Positions 33,592 to 44,830 of a stretch of 64,000 bases of DNA are shown here, piece by piece. The notes beneath the pieces are model-generated. The model was not told where the DNA came from. It was given only the letters and a program-made list of their open reading frames with translations, and made no database searches. The stretch is from Stomorhina lunata (Eukaryota > Arthropoda > Insecta > Diptera > Rhiniidae). Each line of letters starts with the position of its first letter. Positions within the stretch are counted from its first letter, which is position 1. The stretch is from assembly GCA_933228675.1 (NCBI GenBank), contig OW121744.1, forward strand, positions 22,043,536 through 22,107,535, in the 5' to 3' direction. Both the position numbers and the translations under genes were made by a program.

Positions 33592-36500
33592 ATGGAAATC
33601 TTTAAAAAACTTAATTATGATACATCCAATCAGTGGATTTTTTATGATGAGCGTTTTCATAAATTCTTTGACTTCTTCGCCGAAAACATCACCGATGCCA
33701 ATATCTTGGAGGAAAATGAAGTCTTGGAACGCGATGAACTTATTAAACGACAAGAGTATTTAGGTCAGGCGGAAAGGCGTGGACGCCTCGAGGAATTGTG
33801 TCTTGAATATCCTGGCTTAATGAAAGATTCCCAGGAAGATGTAGATGATTTGACTCAACAAATAGCTGTGCTGGAGCAATCCTGTAATGAGTACAGCGAT
33901 TTGATAGAACAAATGCAGTAGGTTTTTATGATATTTTATTTTATGTCTTGGCTTCAATGAGATGATTTAATTAATTATATCCTTCGCCACCATAAGTTGA
34001 ATGGTTATAATGGGTATTTGCTGTTATATACATACCTATATTAGTCTGAGATTCTCTTTTAATTGTACCGATCAAGAATCTTTGTATATTTAAAAGTGTT
34101 CACCCTGCTTTGGATTACTGATTTTGGTTCAATATTTCGGGTAACTATTATAGAAATGTTTTACCGGCATAGAGATTTAAATGAAGTTCAACAAAAATAT
34201 TGCTTAAAATAGCTGAAGTTGTTGATATCGGCCCACATTTAAACCTTGCATTCGTATCAGACATTCAGCCAGGAAATTACATAAATATACTTATGTAGAT
34301 CGTGGAAAATTCTCTTTTTAATAATAAAATAAAGCCTTAGAATTAAGAAATACTTATAAAATTGTTGTAAAATTTCACTTTTTTATACCCTTCACCACCA
34401 TAGGTGGAAAGGGTATTATAAGTTTGTGCTGATGTATGTAACGTATGAAAATATTTTTCTTAGACCCACCTTTTAGTATACCAATAGGCTTAGAATCACT
34501 TTCTGAGTAGATTTAGCGATGTCCGTCAGTCCGTCTGGATGGACGGCTGGCTGGACCCCCATGTAAACCTTGTAATCAAACTACAGGTCGCAATTCTAAA
34601 GATAATTTGATGAAATTTGGCATAGATAATTTTTTTGATAATGGGACCATGGCTATTGAAATTCGTCAAAATCGGTCTATTATTTATGGTACCTCCCATA
34701 GGTCCCACTTCCCGGAATTGATATATTGGCCACAAATATGAATATTTGTTCTTGAAATTTAAATCAAATACTGCTTATGTAAACTAAAATCACTGTAATA
34801 AAATTCCTTAAAATCGGTCCACATTTGACCATATCTCCCATACAAACTTTTCTTTAAAAACGCACTAAATGAGACAAAAATCACTAAAACGCTCGTAAAC
34901 CAAAAATAATGAGAATTTTATTTTTTATTTTATTTTTTGCATAAACAATTTTTGTAACAACTGTAATCAATTTGCAAAATTTCTAGATAATCGGTCCACA
35001 TTTGACCTTAGCTCTCATATAAGTCCAAATGACGAAAACGGCTTAAATATATAACTTTTGAGAAAATGTTTGTATGATGGCAAAATTTAGCAAATATTTG
35101 TCTTTATACAGGAGAAATAACACCTTTGACCTTAGTGGTGAAGGGTATCGTATAGTCGGGCTTGATCGACTAAGCACTTTCTTGCTTGTTTTTAATTGAT
35201 TTTATTTTAGAGAAACAAAGAATTCGCTAAGTTTTAAGATAGTTACCGAAGAAAAGCGCCTCAATGTTTTGTCGAATTCGGAAACAGAATTGTCAACCTT
35301 ATGCAGAAAGAAAGCAAAACATTTGGAAGAGCTGGAAGAGGAAAATCATAAAAAGTGCACTGAAGTAGTTAAGACATTTACGGAAATGGTAAGTGGAGCT
35401 TTAAGTTTAAGGCATAAATGGTGTGGCATTAGCAATAATGGGAATGTTTACGAGTGCATAATTAAGAGCCCATTTCAAAATGGATAGTAGAACTTAAATC
35501 TATTTAGGACCGAAAAATTGAGGAATTGAATTCCAAATGAAATGAAATTATTTACATAATTTACAGTAATAAATTTCTTATTAATTTTTTTTCCATTGGA
35601 AATTTTTTGATATAATAATTTTTCTTTCGAAATTTTTCGACATAACAATTTTTCTATAAAAAATTTTTTGAGAAAAAAAAAATATCGTAAAAGTTTTTTG
35701 ATATAAAAATTTCTCTAGAAAATTTTTCGATATAAAAATTTTTCTATAGAAAATTTTTTGATATAAAAATTTTTCTATAGAAAATTTTTTGATATAAAAA
35801 TTTTTCTATAGAAAATTTTTCGATATAAAAATTTTTCTATAGAAAATTTTTCGATACAAAAATTTTTCTATAGAAAATTTTTCGATACAAAAATTTTTCT
35901 ATAAAAAATTTTTCGATACAAAATTTTTTCTATAAAAAATTTTTCTATAAAAAATTTTTCGATATAAAAATTTTTCTATAAAAAATTTTTTGATATAAAA
36001 ATTTTTCTATAAAAAATTTTTTGATATAAAAATTTTTCAATATAAACATTTTTCTATATAAAATTTTTCAATATAACAATTTTTCTAACGAAAATTTTTC
36101 GATATAAAAATTTTTCTATAGAAAACTTTTCGATGTAAAAATATTTCTTCGATATAAAAATTTTTCTATAAAAAAATTTTTCGATATACAAATTTTTCTA
36201 TAGAAAATTATGTTGGTATGACAACCAGTTTCTAGACAGTTTAGTTAATTGGATAGGCCATCAATATCAGGAGGAGTATCCCAAATGTGGAGATCATCGC
36301 CTGCACAGAATTATACTTTTCTTTACTTTAGAAAATTTTTCGACATGAAAATCTTATAAAATAAATAAGTAAAAAAATACATAGATTCTGTACAGATCGT
36401 TTAAATTTCCTATAATCAAAATGCCCACTAAAAGTTTTTCTTAAAACTTTGTAAATACAATTTTAAACTATTTTCCAGCATTCTCCTCCCTTATTCATGC

Positions 36501-37945
36501 ATCAATTATCTCTGGATCAGTATTTTTTGAAATGTGACTCCTTTACCCAATATCTTTCATTATATTTAAAGGATAATTTCAAAATACAAGACTATACTGA
36601 ATTGGATAAAAGTCTTACTGACAATCATGAAACTGCTGATAAATTGGAAAAACTTAAAAATTCGTTAGTACTACTTTTTTTTTATAAATTCTGCAAAATT
36701 TTAATCCTTTTTTTCCATATCAACAGTATTCAACAATATACTTTGGCCTACATTAAAGAAAAAGCCAAATGTCGTGCCATCCAAAGTTCTATAGATTCTT
36801 CAAATCTGTCCCAGATTCATGTTATTAGTTTTTCCGATATGGAACGTGAAACACACGAGTTGGGCATAGTTAATTCCCATCAAAATATTGCCCATGAAAC
36901 ATTAATGGTCGATCTCAATATGCAAGTACAGTTGCAGGCACAAAAAGCCATTGAATTGATACTTTATGAAAATACTAAACAGAAACTGGAAAGAGCTCAA
37001 AAAAGACACGAAAATGTTGTTGGACTAACGAAAATTATTTCCGATGCCATTTCCAATGCTGAACTAATATGGATATGCATACAAATGGATTTGGAAAAGA
37101 ATCGCAATCGTTTCGATAATACTGAACAATTGACATTGGCCACTAAGCAATGTTTACAACGGGTGCAACTGATGAATCAGGCAACGAGCCAACATTCCAT
37201 TATTGAACCCAGAGTGGACTTTATAAATCAGTTGTCGCAACACTTGTCCAAATATTTGCGTCAACAACCTCGTTGTGATGTCAAGGGATGTTTGTATGAA
37301 TATGAAAAGTTTAAACGTTTATTAAACTATGCCCTGCAGGGTCTGATAAATCGTAAATCTTATAATGCAGCCTTTGAAAAACTGAAGGAAATGTAAGTTT
37401 TATTGAAATCTATTTACAATATTTTATTTTGTTTATATATATATTTTTTCTATTATTTAGCAAACGTTTAGAAGCTAATTTAAAACCATTTGTTTATGAC
37501 AGTCCCGTAATTGTTCCCATGTTTGAGAATATTCATTACTTAAGACCCATTTTCAATGCTCAAACTCAACAGGAACGTATTGAAAAGCAACTAAGACGTT
37601 TACGTACAGATTTCAGAGAAAATATATCAGAAAGACTGGTAAGATATTTTTTTTTTACTATCCAGGGTTTTTACAATCCCAGTAATCCCTCGATTTGTAA
37701 AATAAAATGTTGGTTAATTTAAATTTTATAACTTTAAACCCGTAATTCATAAACGAATTGATTTCATTTCCATCTTTTACTTTTAGGAAAAAGACAAACT
37801 TTGGCGTTATAGTCAATTATTGTGGATATGGTTTTTAACTGAACCACGTCGTGTTCTACATGCCATCGAAGAAGCAAAGAAAGCTGCCTCCAAAGTACCC
37901 CAGTTTACTGGCATAAAATCTTTAGGTGGTATCAAACGTAAATAA
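33592..37945 (+). CDS. dgt3: Augmin complex subunit dgt3 / HAUS3-like
   Basis: Six exons: 33592-33917, 35211-35388, 36479-36663, 36727-37392, 37461-37638 and 37787-37945 (1692 nt, 563 residues). All junctions are GT-AG and keep one frame. The N-terminus (MEIFKKLNYDTSNQWIFYDE, FHKFFDFFAENI) is the conserved HAUS3 N-terminal domain: a K-K-L-x-Y/F start, an N-x-W-I/L-F/Y motif and a W/F-F-x-W/F-F patch. The rest is almost wholly alpha-helical and coiled-coil-prone (EELEEENHKKCTEVVKTFTE; LQAQKAIELILYENTKQKLE), ending RRVLHAIEEAKKAA. In known biology augmin binds spindle microtubules and recruits gamma-tubulin for branching nucleation in mitosis. The length agrees with family members of about 560-600 residues. 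Introns 1 and 2 (1293 and 1090 bp) hold a TATAGTCGG repeat and a minisatellite; intron 3 is only 63 bp. Assignment to HAUS3/dgt3 is from recall; there is no sign of decay. Confidence 0.9.
34384..35190 (-). mobile_element. TATAGTCGG interspersed repeat, copy 2 (in dgt3 intron 1)
   Basis: In reverse complement it runs from ACAAGCAAGAAAGTGCTTAG to CCTATGGTGGTGAAGGGTATA, nearly full length. It includes the GGACGGAC-type and TCTACTCAGAAAGTGATT landmarks. Its end lies 20 bp before the exon 2 acceptor of dgt3 (AG at 35209-35210). Confidence 0.88.
35575..36210. repeat. Minisatellite in dgt3 intron 2
   Basis: Units of the type AAAATTTTTCGATATAAAA and ATTTTTCTATAGAAA, about 30-33 bp, closely related to the arrays at 6.1-9.3 kb and 32.2-32.5 kb. 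The element ends abruptly at about 36208, followed by unique sequence (36210-36330). Confidence 0.9.
36664..36726 (+). other. dgt3: Intron 3 of dgt3: 63 bp, in frame and stop-free
   Basis: Donor GTTAGT at 36664, acceptor CATATCAACAG at 36726. The length is divisible by three and has no stop, so the exon 3-intron-exon 4 run is one long ORF. Retention would insert VLVLLFFYKFCK-type hydrophobic residues into a coiled coil, so splicing is the better reading. Confidence 0.75.
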
Positions 37946-38158
37946 CTAATTAATTAATAGAGTACTCATGTTTTATTTCATTTTTTTCACATTCAAATTT
38001 TTAATTGTTATTGTAAGTTTTTTATTGTACTTCTTAATTGTTTATATAACGTATTTATTAATTCTGTAGTTTTGAAAATAACTAAAAAAAATATTATTAT
38101 GTATTAAGGAATTGAACTCTAAATCGTAGGGGGTGACTGGCTCAACTTTTTTTCAAAC

Positions 38159-38164
38159 AATAAA
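38159..38164 (+). terminator. dgt3: Candidate polyadenylation signal for dgt3
   Basis: AATAAA 214 bases after the TAA stop, the first canonical hexamer I see downstream. Confidence 0.4.
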
Positions 38165-38185
38165 ATGGATGTTTGCCTGTATTAT

Positions 38186-38480
38186 GTTATGATCTTAAGA
38201 AAAGTTGTTGCGCATGAGCCGAGTAACATTACTAAAACGGTACGACCAAGTTCCGATAGGTGGCGCCACTGAAAATTACTTAAAACGAATTAAATCGTAA
38301 ACTGTGCATTTGAGCATGCTATGATCTTTAGCGAAGTTGTTGCGCATGAGTCGACGAAGGTTTCTAAGTTGATGCGATTCATTTCTGATAATCTTAAGCA
38401 AAGTTTGTGAGACTAATGTTCGCCAGATGACGCCACTGGAAATTAATAAAAAAAATTGAATCGTTAACTGTGCATTCAAT
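38186..38480 (+). repeat. Short tandem repeat, ~132-165 bp units with GGCGCCACT
   Basis: TATGATCTTAAG(A/C)AAAGTTGTTGCGCATGA occurs at about 38187 and 38319 and in eroded form at about 38388. Two units carry GATGACGCCACTGG / GTGGCGCCACTGA followed by AAATCGTAAACTGTGCATT. About 2.5 copies. Confidence 0.65.
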
Positions 38481-38551
38481 TAAATTAAATCGTAAACTAT
38501 AAATTCAAAAATAATTGGATATTTGTGTAATGTCTTTCCTTCATACTTATT

Positions 38552-38574
38552 TTAGTTGGTAGAGCAGCAACGCG
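38552..38574 (+). repeat. tRNA-like A-box fragment
   Basis: TAGTTGGTAGAGCAGCAACGC matches the D-arm/A-box of tRNAs. No B box follows within 60 bp, so this is not a tRNA gene; it may be a truncated SINE head. Confidence 0.3.
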
Positions 38575-38589
38575 CGCATGGTACATTTC

Positions 38590-39040
38590 TTCTTCTGTTA
38601 TCCTTGACTCCCAGTGGAGCATAGGGCCTCGTAGAGTGCGTACGTTCCATGTCGCAAACTTTCTTTCATGCCTATATTAGTTTTTATAGTTCGATTTCTT
38701 TGGATAGAATTGTTTTCATTCATCAGGATGTTCTTGCATAGATTAGGCACCTTCAAAATCCTTGTGCCAGCTGCCGTAGCAGGGGGATTTCTCGCTTGAT
38801 TACCCCTTGGAGTAGTATATTCTATAAAGTTGTTTCTTTCCATGCTTAAAACATCGTAAGTGCTAAGTCGATGGATGATGAGTCCAAAGACAAGAGCCAC
38901 GTTTGTAAAGCGAGCCGCTCGATCCGAGACAGATAACTCCCCCTCACGTTAGCCGTGACCTAGAATCCCACTCGGAGTTGTTTACCGCATCTTCAACTAG
39001 GTTGCTCAGGTTTCCAGGATGTACCACGAGGAGGTGTGAG
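38590..39040 (-). repeat. Dispersed coding-like repeat, copy 2 (partner 22585-23166)
   Basis: The minus frame 38900-38690 has HRLSTYDVLSMERNN, EYTTPRGN and RILKVPNLCKNI, matching the copy at 22.9 kb. Both copies keep the TCCCAGTGGAGCATAGGGCC block on the plus strand, so the parts are inverted relative to each other between copies. Confidence 0.6.
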
Positions 39041-39061
39041 TAGGAGTTGAATGCAGTTATT

Positions 39062-39321
39062 CAGGTATGTGATGGACATTTTCGTTTTGAAATCGATCGA
39101 TTTCAGACATATTTTTTAGCTAATTTTCGGTTATTTCCCCCAAAAATAATGAAAATTTTGGCTTTAATCCTTTTGACTGATATTTTATCTTTCATTTGGT
39201 TTGAGTTTTTGGGGAAATAACCGAAAATCTCAAAAATATATCTGAAATCGATCGTTTTCCATCACATACCTGTATCTGAAATCGATCGATTTGAAAACGA
39301 TCGTTTTCCATCACATACCTG
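39062..39321. mobile_element. 260-bp MITE with perfect CAGGTATGTGATGGA ends
   Basis: CAGGTATGTGATGGA at 39062-39076 is exactly inverted at 39307-39321, with a second inverted end at 39258-39272. The inner arms continue imperfectly (GATCGATTTCAGA, TTTTCGGTTATTTCCCC). ATT flanks both outer ends (39059-39061 and 39322-39324), a possible 3-bp target duplication. No ORF. Confidence 0.8.
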
Positions 39322-39324
39322 ATT

Positions 39325-40739
39325 ACCTGTTAGCCGGAAACCCAGGTAGCAACTGCAGTTTTCGCTTATTCCTTATTTTAAGCAAACTTCAAAAATGGAA
39401 AAAATCATTAAAATTTTCAATTGAAACTCCCTTTCACATAAAAATATTCTTCTCGTTAGTTTATAATTGGGGAATTACTTCATCGCGAACAAAAAATAAT
39501 TGAACTCACCGAGAATCTTTATAATTGGGCTGGATATACAATTTTTGGTATTAAAAATGTTTTGAAATTTTTCTTTGGAAAATTTTTCAATACAAAATTT
39601 TGTCTAAATTTCCAATAAATCCCAACGTCCTTACCACAAAATTAAGTTAGTTACATAGATTAACATGCAAGATTGCTAAAAAAAAATATGACCAAAATCG
39701 AAAACCTTATTTTAAAAGATTTTTGCCAAATATGCAAAAATATGCATATAAATTTTAAATTGTTATTAAACAATTTAATTTGACACCAAATTTGTACATC
39801 AAATATTTACGAAAATAGTAATTTTTTAACAATTAAGACTATCTGTGCGTTACAAACTATATTAAAAGATTTTCCATTTGTTTTTGTAAAACTGCTAACA
39901 TTTTTTAACACAACAGCAACGAACATTTATAAATGAACATAAACGAGCATATACCTAAATATATGCGAGTCTTTTCGTTTAATATTATACAAAGGTATCC
40001 GTATACATAAGTGCTTCGTAGAAGTGTTTTTCCTAAAAGTTTTTTGATTGGCTAAAACTTTGCCTAAAATTTTTGTTCGTACCAACTCGTATTTATAGTA
40101 TTAGAGAAATGTGCGAATATTTGTTATTTACAAATACTTATGTCTATGTTTTTACATTACATAGTATTTAAGTACATATATAATTTAAAAAATTTTTTTG
40201 TATGATATTTTTAAACAAATGTTTCCTGAAAAGTTTGTTTGGTCTTCTTTCTATGGTTTTTATTGAACTACCATACGCTCTATCGTCTATAATATTCTAA
40301 TAAATTTCTGCTTGAAACATATAGACTAATAAAATTGTTAAATTGTAAATTATTTCACGTGTTTTTTGTATTAACATTTGTTGGTTTTGTGACACGTCAG
40401 TATGTAATAGGCGTAATTATTAAAGTTTTAGTAATATCAGAAATTTCGTTTGAAATGTTGATATCGCCTTTTTTGTGTTCGTGTTTTTATTGAACTACCA
40501 TTCTGCTCTATTGTCTATAATATTCTAATAAATTGTCTCTTGATAAAATAACTTTGTCTAATAAAATCATTCAGTTGTAAAATATTTCACATGTGAAACA
40601 AAATAAAATATTTGACATGAATTTTATGAAAAAAAAAATATATATATATACAACTTTTTATTTCTTGTTGCATTGTGTTATACAAAGGACTCACTGAAAA
40701 TCAATATTAAGTAATATTAATTAAGCAACTTCTATAATA
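39325..40739. other. No gene seen; one 228-bp duplication
   Basis: 40255-40370 (TTATTGAACTACCATACGCTC, then GTCTATAATATTCTAATAAA) is repeated in diverged form at 40483-40600. The rest is AT-rich with an AT dinucleotide run at 40635-40650. Confidence 0.5.
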
Positions 40740-41935
40740 TTAAGAGATTCTGTGATCACTCATTTTTCATAAAAAAATTGATTTGTTTGAAATTTTTATA
40801 TGAAAAACCTTAAAGTCGATTTTCTCGTTAACTATGATAGCTAGAGCAAAAATAACGAAATCCTGTTATCACTCAAAAAATTTATTTTTTCGAAATTTTT
40901 TGTGAAAAAATTTAAAGTTGATTTATTCGTTAACTATGATAGCTAGAGCAAAAATAACGAAATCCTGTGATCACTCAAATTTTTTTTTTTTAATTTTTTT
41001 ATAAAAAACTTTAAAGTCGATTTTCTTGTTAACTATGATAGCAAGAGCAAAAATAACGAAATCCTGTGATCACTCAAAAAAATTGATATTTTCGATTTTT
41101 TTATGAAAAACTTTAAAGTCGATTTTCTCGTTAACTATGATAGCTAGAGCAAAAATAACGAAATCCTGTGATCACTCATAAAAATTGATTTTTTTGAAAT
41201 TTTTTTATGAAAAACTAGAAAGTCGATTTTTTCGTTAACTATGATAGCTAGAGCAAAAATAACGAAATCCTGTGATCACTCAAAAAAATTGATTTGTTTG
41301 AAATTTTTTTATGAAAAACTTGAAAGTCGATTTTTTCGTTAACTATGATAGCTAGAGCAAAAATAACGAAATCCTGTAATCACCAAAAAAAATTGATTTT
41401 TTTGAAATTTTTTTATGAAAAACTTTAAAATCGATTTTTTCGGTAACTATGATAGCTAGAGCAAAAATAACAAAATCCTGTGATAACTCACAAAAATTGA
41501 TTTTTTGAAAAATTAATTTTTTTGGGTGATCGTATTTTTTGCAAGAGCAAAAATAACGAAATCCTGTGATCAGTCAAAAAAATTTATTTTTTTGAAATTT
41601 TTTTATGAAAAACTTTAAAGTCGATTTTCTTGTTAACTATGATAGCTAGAGCAAAAATAAACAAAATCCTTTGATCACTCAAAAAAAATTGATTTTTTTG
41701 AAATTTGTTTATGAATAACTTTAAAGTTGATTTTTTCGTTAACTATGATAGCTAGAGCAAAAATAACAAAATCCTGTTATCACTCAAAAAATTGATTTTT
41801 TTCGGAATTTTTTGTGAAAAAATTTAAAGTTGATTTACTCGTTAACTATGATAGCTAGAGCGAAAATAACGAAAATGGAAAACTTTAAAGTTGATTTTCT
41901 GGTTAATTATTAGAGATAAAACAAAATTTGTACTA
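40740..41935 (+). repeat. 103-bp tandem array, 11 units
   Basis: The block AACTATGATAGCTAGAGCAA then AAATAACGAAATCCTGTGAT recurs with its CTAGAGC (or CAAGAGC) at 40841, 40943, 41042, 41144, 41248, 41352, 41456, 41542, 41646, 41752 and 41854. Spacings are 99-106 bp except one of 86. The unit also holds TTTATGAAAAACTTTAAAGT. The GC-richer half is strongly conserved while the A/T tracts vary. Confidence 0.93.
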
Positions 41936-42239
41936 TAACCTGTGATAATTTTATAATTCCTTTATTTATTTTTCATTGAAACATTTTTGTATGTTTGTTT
42001 TTTTAAGGGGTAACAAGATTATTACTATTGAGCTTTTGATTGTTGCTTCTGTTTTCAAAAAGACAAAGAGACACAGAGAGAATGTTGTAATGTGCCTTTT
42101 TTAATATTTTGCATAATTGCTATTGTCAACAGGCTAACAAAAAAAAGACACACTCGCTAACAAAATTGACACACTCACAGTAGTAAGCAAACCCAGTAGG
42201 AAATGTCAAAATGTCACTACCGTGTCACAAGTAGTACTG

Positions 42240-42995
42240 GTCATGTGGTTTTTCTCATAAAAAACTTTTTCGTAAAAAGTAAAAAATTTATTCCATCTTT
42301 TTGAGAAAAAAATGTTTTTTTTTCGATCAGCGAAAAATATTTGACTTTGGAAATTTCTTATTAAGATATTGTTTTCACTGCTTTATTTTCTGAACTGTTG
42401 GCTAAATATCAGTATTTTTTTAAAAAATTATGGCCTTAATATCGGATGCACAATGGGTCAAAAACTAAAATAAGTCGAAGAAGAGTCGAAGAGAAAAATT
42501 TTTTATTTTATTTTTGAAATGAAATAACTTAAAACCCCTAACAGTTATTAAAGTAAAGTAAGCATGTTTTTTCTTTGTTTCTTCAAGCTTATTTCAAAAT
42601 ATAAAAATCAACCATATTGGACAATAATTGAAAGAGTCTAATAGCTTTTTTACTTCTGAGGAAGTCTTCTTTGACGCCCAATGATTCAGCCTGTGTAAAT
42701 ACAGGATAACCATAAATCGAAAATTTAGAAAGCTTGGATCCTCCTTAACAATACTCTCATACATACTGATGCAATCAGACTTACAGTTTAGAAGATACAG
42801 ATTAATTACCACTTTTTTGTTTGTTTCAAACCACTGTGCGGCAATAGCAAGAAAAATCACATTCGATCTTTCTAGAATTAGGGATACTCCTTCTGATGAT
42901 AGAAACGCGTCTTGTAACAGGTTGTCCACACAATTTTTCTTTTTGGCTTTAATCAATAAATTGTTGATTACTTACATTGTTAAAAAAAAAACGAA
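42240..42995 (-). repeat. Dispersed ~700-bp repeat, copy 1 (partner 51265-51900)
   Basis: 42240-42840 matches 51265-51850 over most of its length, including AAATATTTGACTTTGGAAATT and AATGGGTCAAAAACTAAAA. The minus-strand frames of both copies read LYLLNCKSDCISMYE and LNFRFMV...LHRLN/LHSLN. The right end shares GGGATACTCC...GAAACGCG with the 201-350 and 2195-2425 repeats. The ORF may be the remnant of a coding region, but I do not recognise it. Confidence 0.65.
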
Positions 42996-43190
42996 ATAAA
43001 TTTATAACCTTTATAATCTCAATAATTCGTAATTTCTGATAAAAAATGTAGGTAACAAAATTTTTTTCATGACACCAAATTTTCCTAAAGGGCACTTGAT
43101 TTCTCTCTCATTTAGATTTCACACATATTTACTTGTGTAAACTCCAACTCACACAATTACAGCTAATAGCCTTTTAGAAGAATATTTTAG

Positions 43191-44830
43191 GTATAAAAGC
43201 GCCAACAGGATATGCAACAGTTTCATTCGTCTTTTAGCAACGGTACGGCTTTCATCTATTTTAATAAAGGGATCGGAGTCTCTTTAACGCTATAAACTGG
43301 TTTAAAATAAAAAAATGTTTTCTTCACCTAAGAAGGAGTTAAAGGAATTATTTTTGGTATAAAAGCGCCGAGTGGATATGCAACAGTTTTATTCGTGTTA
43401 CAAGAACGGTACGGATTAAATATTCGATTTTGGGATTCTCTAATGCTATAAACTGGAATAATTTAAATTAAAGCAACATAATAGTGTTTTTTTTTCTAAG
43501 AGCCTGTAAGAAAAATATTTTTAGTATAAAAGCGCTTTTAGGATATGCAACAGTTTCATTTGTCTTACAGCAACGGTACGGTTTTCATCTACTTTAATAA
43601 ATGGATCTGAATCTCTATGACGCTATAAACTGGACTAATTTGAATAGAAATAAAAACATGTTTTCTTCACCTAAGAACCAGTAAAATTTTTGGTATAAAA
43701 GCGCCAAGAGGATATGCAACAGTTTCATTTGTCTAACAAGAACGGTACGGGTTTAATATTCGGTTTTGAGTTTCTCTAATGCTATAAACGGGAATAATTA
43801 AAATCAAAATGAAATCAAGAATATTTTTAGTATAAAAGCGCCAATAGGATATGCAACAGTTTCATTGGTCTCATAGCTAGGGTAGGGGTATCATCTGCTT
43901 TAATATTAGAATTTAATTCTCTTTAAAGCTATAACGTGGAATAATTAAAATTAAAGCAACCAAATAGTGTTTCTTTGTATCTAAGAGCCATTTTCTTTAC
44001 CTATTAAAATTTTTGGCATAAAAGCGCCAAGAGGATATGCAACACTTTTATTCGTCTTACAAAATCGGTACGGGTTTAATATTCGGTTTTGAATCTCTCT
44101 AACGCTATAAACTGGAATAATTAAAATTAAAGCAAGAATATTTTTGGTATAAAAGCGCCAAGAGGATATGCAACAGTTTCATTCGTCTCACAGCTACGGT
44201 ACGGAAATCATCTGCTTTAATATTCGGATCTGATTCTCTTTAAAGCTATAATGTCGAATAATTTAAATTAAAATTAAAGCAACTTAATAGTGTTTTTTTT
44301 TGAAGAGACTGTAAGAAATATATTTTTGGTATAAAAGCGCTAAGAGGATATGCAACAGTTTCATTCGTCTTGCGGCAACGGTACGGGTATCATCTACTTC
44401 AATATTCGGATCTGATTTTGTTAAACTGGAATAATTTAAATTAAAATTAAAGCAACTTAATAGTGTTTTTTATCTAAGAACCTGTAAGAAAAATATTTTT
44501 GGTATAAAAGCGCCAAGAGGATATGCAACAGTTTCATTTGTCTAACAGCAACGGCACGGGTATCATGTGCTTTACTATTCGGATCTGATTCTTTTAAAAC
44601 TTGAATAATTTAATTAAAATTAAAGCAACTTAATAGTGTTTTTTATCAGAGACTGTAAGAAGTATATTTTCGGTATAAAAGCGCCAAGAGGATATGCAAC
44701 AGTTTCATTCGTCTTGCGGCAACGTTACGGATATCATCTACTTCAATATTCGGATCTGATTTTTTTAAACTGGAATAATTTAAATTAAAATTTAAGCAAC
44801 TTGGTGTTTTCTTAAATAAATAAAAAAAGG
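43191..44830 (+). repeat. ~165-bp tandem array, 10 units each with TATA box and initiator-like site
   Basis: TATAAAAGCG starts at 43192, 43358, 43525, 43694, 43831, 44017 (CATAAAAG variant), 44148, 44330, 44503 and 44674. Each is followed by AGGATATGCAACAGTTTCAT T(C/T)G, placing the A of TTCATTC about 33 bases after the first T of TATA, the usual TATA-to-initiator distance in flies. Then comes AACGGTACGG. The TATA-to-initiator segment is the best conserved part; the tails (TCTAAGAGCCTGTAAGAA, TAAAGCAACTTAATAGTG) vary in length, so unit spacing is 131-186 bp. It lies 4.4-6 kb upstream of the guanylate cyclase start codon and points toward it. Whether the array is transcribed is unknown. Confidence 0.92.

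Noticed and set aside
36497..37396. 299-codon single exon for dgt3
   Set aside because: Contains the 63-bp intron (GTTAGT ... CAACAG) encoding a hydrophobic run inside a coiled coil, and begins inside exon 3; the spliced model joins all exons in frame.
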